Source: a virus
IMG/VR virus record: IMGVR_UViG_3300006104_000938
Coordinates: 1 to 23,686 of that record
DNA: 23,686 bases
Direction: 5' to 3' (one strand)
In this document: positions 20,608-23,686 of the stretch, in pieces
How positions within the stretch are numbered: the stretch's first letter is position 1
How the letters are laid out: each line of letters starts with the position of its first letter
Position numbers and translations under genes: made by a program
The notes under the pieces: generated by a model
What the model saw: the letters and a program-made list of their open reading frames with translations, nothing else
Told to the model about the DNA's origin: nothing
Databases searched by the model: none

Positions 20608-21856
20608 ACCCCTTAACGAGTTAGGAATGTTTAATGAACCATCCCTGGGAACATCTGATGAAAAACCTTCTGCTTTTGACTCAAGTCAAATCGCTTCTGC
20701 TGTTCCTTCTATCCAAATTCGACGTAAATCAAAAAAAGCAATAAAAGACTATAAAGTGGAGAACCCGATGGACGAAGAAAATAAACTGCTTACTTTCAAA
20801 GAGTTACAAGAAAAGCGTGGACTCTGGGATAACATTCATGCAAAGCGAGCGCGCATTAAGCATGGATCTGGAGAGCATATGCGTAAGCCGGGTTCCAAGG
20901 GTGCTCCTACTGCTGCAAACTTTAAGGCAGCTCAAGAAGAAGTTGATGCTGAAGGTGAAATGGCAGCAAATCAACTTTCAACTGCTGAACGTGCTGCCAA
21001 AACTCTTAAAGGTAAAATGAGTAAGAATACTCAATTGCCTGCATGGCTTCAAGCTAAAATTACCAAGGGTTCTGGTATGCTTGATGCTGCTTCTGATTAT
21101 ATGGCTAGTAAAGTTAAAGAAGAAATAGTATCTGAAGGTCCATTCTCTCAGGGGTATTTAAAAGCTACACAAAAGATGATAGATCAATCTAAGGCTGGTG
21201 GTGTTACATCAACTATTAGAGATAAAGATGAAAAGGGTACCTATACTCAAGTCACTAAAAATGGTGTACCCGGTCCTAAGGTATATGAAAGCATTCGTAT
21301 GGGTCACAGAGGAATCAAACCTGTTGAAAAAGATCCAGGTAAGAAAGTAGCATTCAAGAAAGTCAATAGTGCTGATGCTTTCAAGGCTGCTCTTGCTAAA
21401 GCCCGTGCTAAGAAGATGGAAGAATCTGCCGAACAGATTGATGAACTATCTCCTCAATTCTATGCAGCTGCTGATCGTGGTGATAGTACAAAGCGCAATA
21501 AGCCAAAGCCAGCAAAGTTAAAGTTCTATAGTAAGCCAGCAATGCCTATCAATAATAAACCAGCTCCTGCAATGGAAGAAACACTTACTGAACGCGGTGC
21601 AGATTCAAAGGGGTACTTCAGATCTACTGAAGCTGGTGCAGGTCTGACTGCTAAAGGTGCTGCTCACTTCCGTAGACAAAATCCAGGCTCAAAGCTTTCG
21701 ACAGCAGTAACTGAAAAGAATCCTAAGGGTAAGAGAGCTGCTCGTCGTAGATCTTTCTGTGCTAGAATGAGTGGAATGCCAGGTCCTATGAAGGATGAAA
21801 AGGGTAGACCAACTCGTAAGGCCATGTCACTTCGCCGTTGGAGATGCAGAACTTGA
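20600..21856 (+). CDS. DUF6321-like late phage protein
   Basis: A 418-aa basic, low-complexity protein. The C-terminal 90 residues hold KGYFRSTEAGAGLTAKGAA, RRQNPGSKLSTAV and SFCARMSGMPGPMKDEKG ending in LRRWRCRT, the pattern I associate with the phage DUF6321 family. The N-terminal part has KRARIKHGSGEHMRKPGSKG, and several alanine/lysine-rich helical stretches lie between. It is probably a virion-associated or DNA-binding structural protein made late; the two C-terminal cysteines (SFC and RWRC) may form a metal site, which is inference. AGGTAGGA precedes the ATG. Its end overlaps the Dps gene. Confidence 0.68.
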   Translation: MPKPLNELGMFNEPSLGTSDEKPSAFDSSQIASAVPSIQIRRKSKKAIKDYKVENPMDEENKLLTFKELQEKRGLWDNIHAKRARIKHGSGEHMRKPGSKGAPTAANFKAAQEEVDAEGEMAANQLSTAERAAKTLKGKMSKNTQLPAWLQAKITKGSGMLDAASDYMASKVKEEIVSEGPFSQGYLKATQKMIDQSKAGGVTSTIRDKDEKGTYTQVTKNGVPGPKVYESIRMGHRGIKPVEKDPGKKVAFKKVNSADAFKAALAKARAKKMEESAEQIDELSPQFYAAADRGDSTKRNKPKPAKLKFYSKPAMPINNKPAPAMEETLTERGADSKGYFRSTEAGAGLTAKGAAHFRRQNPGSKLSTAVTEKNPKGKRAARRRSFCARMSGMPGPMKDEKGRPTRKAMSLRRWRCRT

Positions 21857-22287
21857 GTAATTTAATCGATGAAATGAAAGTCTTTGAAGCAAATGCATTT
21901 TGCTTTTATTTGAATCTTCACTACTTTCATTGGAATGTAGAAGGTCAAGACTTTTATCAATATCATAAGTTCTTTCAAGAGCTATATGAAGAAGTGCATG
22001 ACTCTGTTGATAATATTGCAGAGCATATCCGCGCATTAGGTGCTTATGCTCCAGGTACAATAAAGCGTTTCATGGATTTATCTGAGTTAGAAGAAACAGA
22101 AAAGGTTCTTGATATCAAAGAAATGCTTAATGCGCTTATCAGTAATAATGATATAGTTATGGCATCAATTAAACGAGCTTTAAAAGAAGCATCTACTGCA
22201 AATGAACGCGGTGTAGAAAACTTTTTACAAGATCGTTTAGACAAGCATATGAAACATCAATGGATGTTAAAATCATCTAATAAATAA
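21844..22287 (+). CDS. dps: Dps-like ferritin-fold protein
   Basis: A 147-aa ferritin-like protein. Counting from ATG 21844, the ferroxidase residues are His29 (HWNV), His41 (YHKFF), Asp56 and Glu60 (DNIAE); the steps of 12, 15 and 4 residues equal those of E. coli Dps (51, 63, 78, 82). Dps proteins form 12-mers that bind iron, use up hydrogen peroxide and coat DNA. The start is uncertain: TTG 21838, ATG 21844 or TTG 21853. GGAG at 21840-21843 is well spaced only for TTG 21853, which also gives a TTGA overlap with the upstream stop. Its position among late genes suggests a virion or late host-DNA protecting role. Confidence 0.88.
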   Translation: MQNLSNLIDEMKVFEANAFCFYLNLHYFHWNVEGQDFYQYHKFFQELYEEVHDSVDNIAEHIRALGAYAPGTIKRFMDLSELEETEKVLDIKEMLNALISNNDIVMASIKRALKEASTANERGVENFLQDRLDKHMKHQWMLKSSNK

Positions 22288-22290
22288 ATA
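22279..22290 (+). promoter_or_regulatory. possible weak late promoter (AATAAATA twice)
   Basis: Two overlapping AATAAATA octamers (22279-22286 and 22283-22290), each one base off TATAAATA, at the end of the Dps gene and about 24 bases before the next ATG. This AT-rich spot could serve as a late promoter, but base composition alone makes such matches likely. Confidence 0.35.
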
Positions 22291-22313
22291 ATAATAAATT
22301 TTAGGAGCTTAAA

Positions 22314-23471
22314 ATGATCACTAAAGAAGAAATTGTTGTAGACATCGAAACACTTAGCACAGAAGAATTTGCTGAAAAATATAAGGACATCGATGTTCTT
22401 GCAATTCTCGATGAAGAAACTCTTGAAGAAGATGAAGCTCCAGTAAAGCGTGGTCGTGGTCGTCCAAAGGGTACAACAGGTATTCCTAAGCGTCGTGCAG
22501 GTGATTCAGAAGCTGAAAAGGCAGAACCACGTGGTATTACTCAGCAGTTAGGTCATGCTGCTGATAATCCAGAAGGTGCAAAGGTAAGATTTGCTTCTGG
22601 TGAAGTTCATCACGTTCGTCGCGCTGAAGCACATAAAGCTCTGCTTCATTTTGATAACGAGCATAATCAAAAGCCAGAAGCAAAGCGTAGATATCTTGCA
22701 AAGCTCGGTAAGAGCAAGGCTCATTTCTATGATGCTATGAAGACTGGTAAAGGCGATGAGCCAGCTGGTCCAAAGAAGATCTCGCTTGCTCGTGGTGCAA
22801 CATATGATCCAGCAACACGTCAATACTCAAAAGAAGAAGTTGAAATCTTTGGTGAAGCCGTTGACATGCATGGCTGGAATAAGATCAGCTCGCATAAGGA
22901 TCATACCGGCGAGATGTTCCACCTTCATAATAAGCCAGGTACTGATGAGCACGTATTAGTACATGCTGGTACTGGTGATATTCATCATGGCTTCCATGGT
23001 AAAACAAAGGATGTACATCACTTCCTGAAGAATTATAGCTTCAGCGATCTGCCACGTCCAACCAAGGAAGAAGCAGAACTTTCTCCAAAGCAAAAGAAGA
23101 TTGCTGCCATGTCTCCTCCTGCAGATAAGATTGATGCTGGCGATTTAGCTAAGCTTCGTCAAGGCAAGAAGATGCATGAAAAGTATGAAGATTCTGAGGA
23201 AGACGACAAAGAAGATAAGAAGATGGAAAAGAAAACCGGAATGTCTCATGATGAATGGGAAGCTTCGGATGAAGATAAAGAAATGGATAAGAAGGCTGAG
23301 AAGAAAGACAACGATAAGAAGTCTGACAAGAAGGATGCTAAAGAAGATGTAAATCCTCGCGTCCCAGGCTTTACTCATGGTCTTGCTAGTACTATCCATG
23401 AAATTATGAGTAAGAATATTGACCTGAGAAGAATGGCTTCTGAAGAAGAGTTTAAGAATCGTAATAAATGA
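22314..23471 (+). CDS. AT-hook-containing, charged late protein
   Basis: A 385-aa protein. An acidic N-terminus (about 1-42) leads to RGRGRPKG (46-53), an AT-hook that binds the minor groove of AT-rich DNA, apt for this AT-rich genome. A histidine-rich middle follows (VRFASGEVHHVRRAEAHKAL and LGKSKAHFYDAMKTG), then a compact GWNKISSHKDHTGEMFHLHN region, and a long acidic/basic low-complexity stretch (about 285-345) rich in DKK and EDD. The end is RVPGFTHGLASTIHEIM, resembling a short conserved phage tail motif. It is probably virion-associated and DNA-binding. TAGGAG precedes ATG. The stop overlaps the next ATG (ATGA). Confidence 0.72.
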   Translation: MITKEEIVVDIETLSTEEFAEKYKDIDVLAILDEETLEEDEAPVKRGRGRPKGTTGIPKRRAGDSEAEKAEPRGITQQLGHAADNPEGAKVRFASGEVHHVRRAEAHKALLHFDNEHNQKPEAKRRYLAKLGKSKAHFYDAMKTGKGDEPAGPKKISLARGATYDPATRQYSKEEVEIFGEAVDMHGWNKISSHKDHTGEMFHLHNKPGTDEHVLVHAGTGDIHHGFHGKTKDVHHFLKNYSFSDLPRPTKEEAELSPKQKKIAAMSPPADKIDAGDLAKLRQGKKMHEKYEDSEEDDKEDKKMEKKTGMSHDEWEASDEDKEMDKKAEKKDNDKKSDKKDAKEDVNPRVPGFTHGLASTIHEIMSKNIDLRRMASEEEFKNRNK

Positions 23472-23638
23472 TAGTAACTCTATCTCAAAAGGCCATGATT
23501 CTAGATTCTTCTAACACTGTGGTTAAACAACTGACTAATGGATCGACTAATAAAGTCATTATGGACCTAAGGCCGATCTTCTTTGTTAGAGATTCACAAT
23601 CTATTATAAATAGTACTAATAACAAAGGAGATAACTAA
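23468..23638 (+). CDS. hypothetical 56-aa late protein
   Basis: A short ORF that exactly fills the space between the AT-hook gene and the last gene, with an ATGA overlap at its start and a TAATG overlap at its end. It begins MIVTLSQKAMILDSSNTV and continues VKQLTNGSTNKVIMDLRP, FFVRDSQ, beta-rich with no hydrophobic segment. The 3' third of the gene also carries the late promoter and both arms of the hairpin for the next gene, so its codons are doing two jobs. Family unknown; a small virion or connector protein is a guess from context. Confidence 0.68.
   Translation: MIVTLSQKAMILDSSNTVVKQLTNGSTNKVIMDLRPIFFVRDSQSIINSTNNKGDN
23576..23632 (+). promoter_or_regulatory. 13-bp ribosome-site-masking hairpin around a late promoter
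   Basis: ATCTTCTTTGTTA (23576-23588) pairs with TAACAAAGGAGAT (23620-23632): 12 Watson-Crick pairs and one G-U. The right arm covers the whole AAAGGAG Shine-Dalgarno of the gene at 23638. The 31-base loop contains TATAAATA (23605-23612), with a predicted start near 23618, so late RNA lacks the left arm. Confidence 0.85.
23605..23612 (+). promoter_or_regulatory. T4-type late promoter TATAAATA
   Basis: An exact late octamer inside the 3' end of the 56-aa gene and inside the loop of the 23576-23632 hairpin. It is placed to drive the virion protein gene at 23638 with a leader of about 20 bases. Confidence 0.8.
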
Positions 23639-23686
23639 TGCCTTTATGGGGAAAATTAAATCAACAAAATAATGCTCCAAAGTCGA
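23638..23686 (+). CDS. virion protein of the MPLWG type, N-terminal fragment
   Basis: Only 16 codons are in the window: MPLWGKLNQQNNAPKS, then the edge. This opening resembles the MPLWG start of virion/structural proteins annotated in marine T4-like phages, as I recall them. It starts in a TAATG overlap with the 56-aa gene, with a perfect AAAGGAG ribosome site that is under hairpin control. Identity rests on a few residues and on context. Confidence 0.55.
   Translation, partial: MPLWGKLNQQNNAPKS

Noticed and set aside
22298-22316. ATTTTA...TAAAAT hairpin around the ribosome site of the AT-hook gene.
   Set aside because: All-AU 6-bp stem with GGAG in the loop; too weak to mask the site and likely from base composition.

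Overview
This window is a stretch of a tailed, T4-like (contractile-tail, myovirus-type) bacteriophage genome. The evidence is a T4 RNase H orthologue, a phage PhoH ATPase, a RecB-like exonuclease, a DUF932 protein, and genes of types I associate with marine T4-like phages: a KxDG ligase-like protein, a cytidylyltransferase-like protein, a DUF6321-like protein and an 'MPLWG' virion protein. Copies of the T4 late promoter octamer TATAAATA also support it. Genes are tightly packed with TAATG or ATGA overlaps, almost all on the + strand, and the DNA is AT-rich. I see no tRNA, rRNA, CRISPR array, integrase or insertion sequence. The host cannot be named; four near-consensus sigma70 promoters show a bacterial host with a housekeeping sigma factor.

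Layout. (1) 1-5148: a sugar/glycan cassette with an APH/choline-kinase-like phosphotransferase (cut by the window edge), a GT2-type glycosyltransferase, a KdsC-like HAD phosphatase, a GatZ/KbaZ-like aldolase-family protein, a probable second transferase, glutaredoxin, a WYL_2-like protein, a 54-aa protein and a GT-B glycosyltransferase. (2) 5145-6565: two unknown proteins. (3) 6562-8655: a consensus sigma70 promoter, RNase H, a DUF6433-like protein with a C-terminal zinc-finger-like motif, a 57-aa protein and an AdoMet-decarboxylase (SpeD) homologue. (4) 8658-10404: a late promoter, an 83-aa protein, PhoH and the exonuclease. (5) 10395-12145: a sigma70 promoter, DUF932, then a late promoter inside a hairpin and three small genes. 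(6) 12153-13223: a sigma70 promoter, a zinc metallopeptidase and two small genes. (7) 13224-14174: the only minus-strand gene, a glycosyltransferase. (8) 14239-14824: a sigma70 promoter and a gene that may start at AUU. (9) 14828-23686: the late region, holding a possible PD-(D/E)XK-fold protein, the ligase-like protein, a repeat-rich fibre-like protein, a nucleotidyltransferase, a DUF6321-like protein, Dps, an AT-hook protein, a 56-aa protein and the start of a virion protein.

The most interesting signal is regulatory. Early-type and late-type promoters alternate along one strand. At three of the five exact TATAAATA promoters (14828, 11446 and 23605), the octamer lies in the loop of an inverted repeat, or overlaps its left arm, while the right arm covers the Shine-Dalgarno of the next gene. 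At a fourth (19306) the right arm covers the start codon, and a variant octamer (15918) shows a weaker version. In each case the left arm lies upstream of the predicted late start site. Read-through RNA from upstream promoters would therefore fold and hide the ribosome site, while RNA begun at the late promoter would lack the left arm and be translated. This logic is established for a few T4 genes (e, soc, 49, I-TevI); here it appears to be used repeatedly. The 8658 late promoter lacks it. No folding energies were computed.
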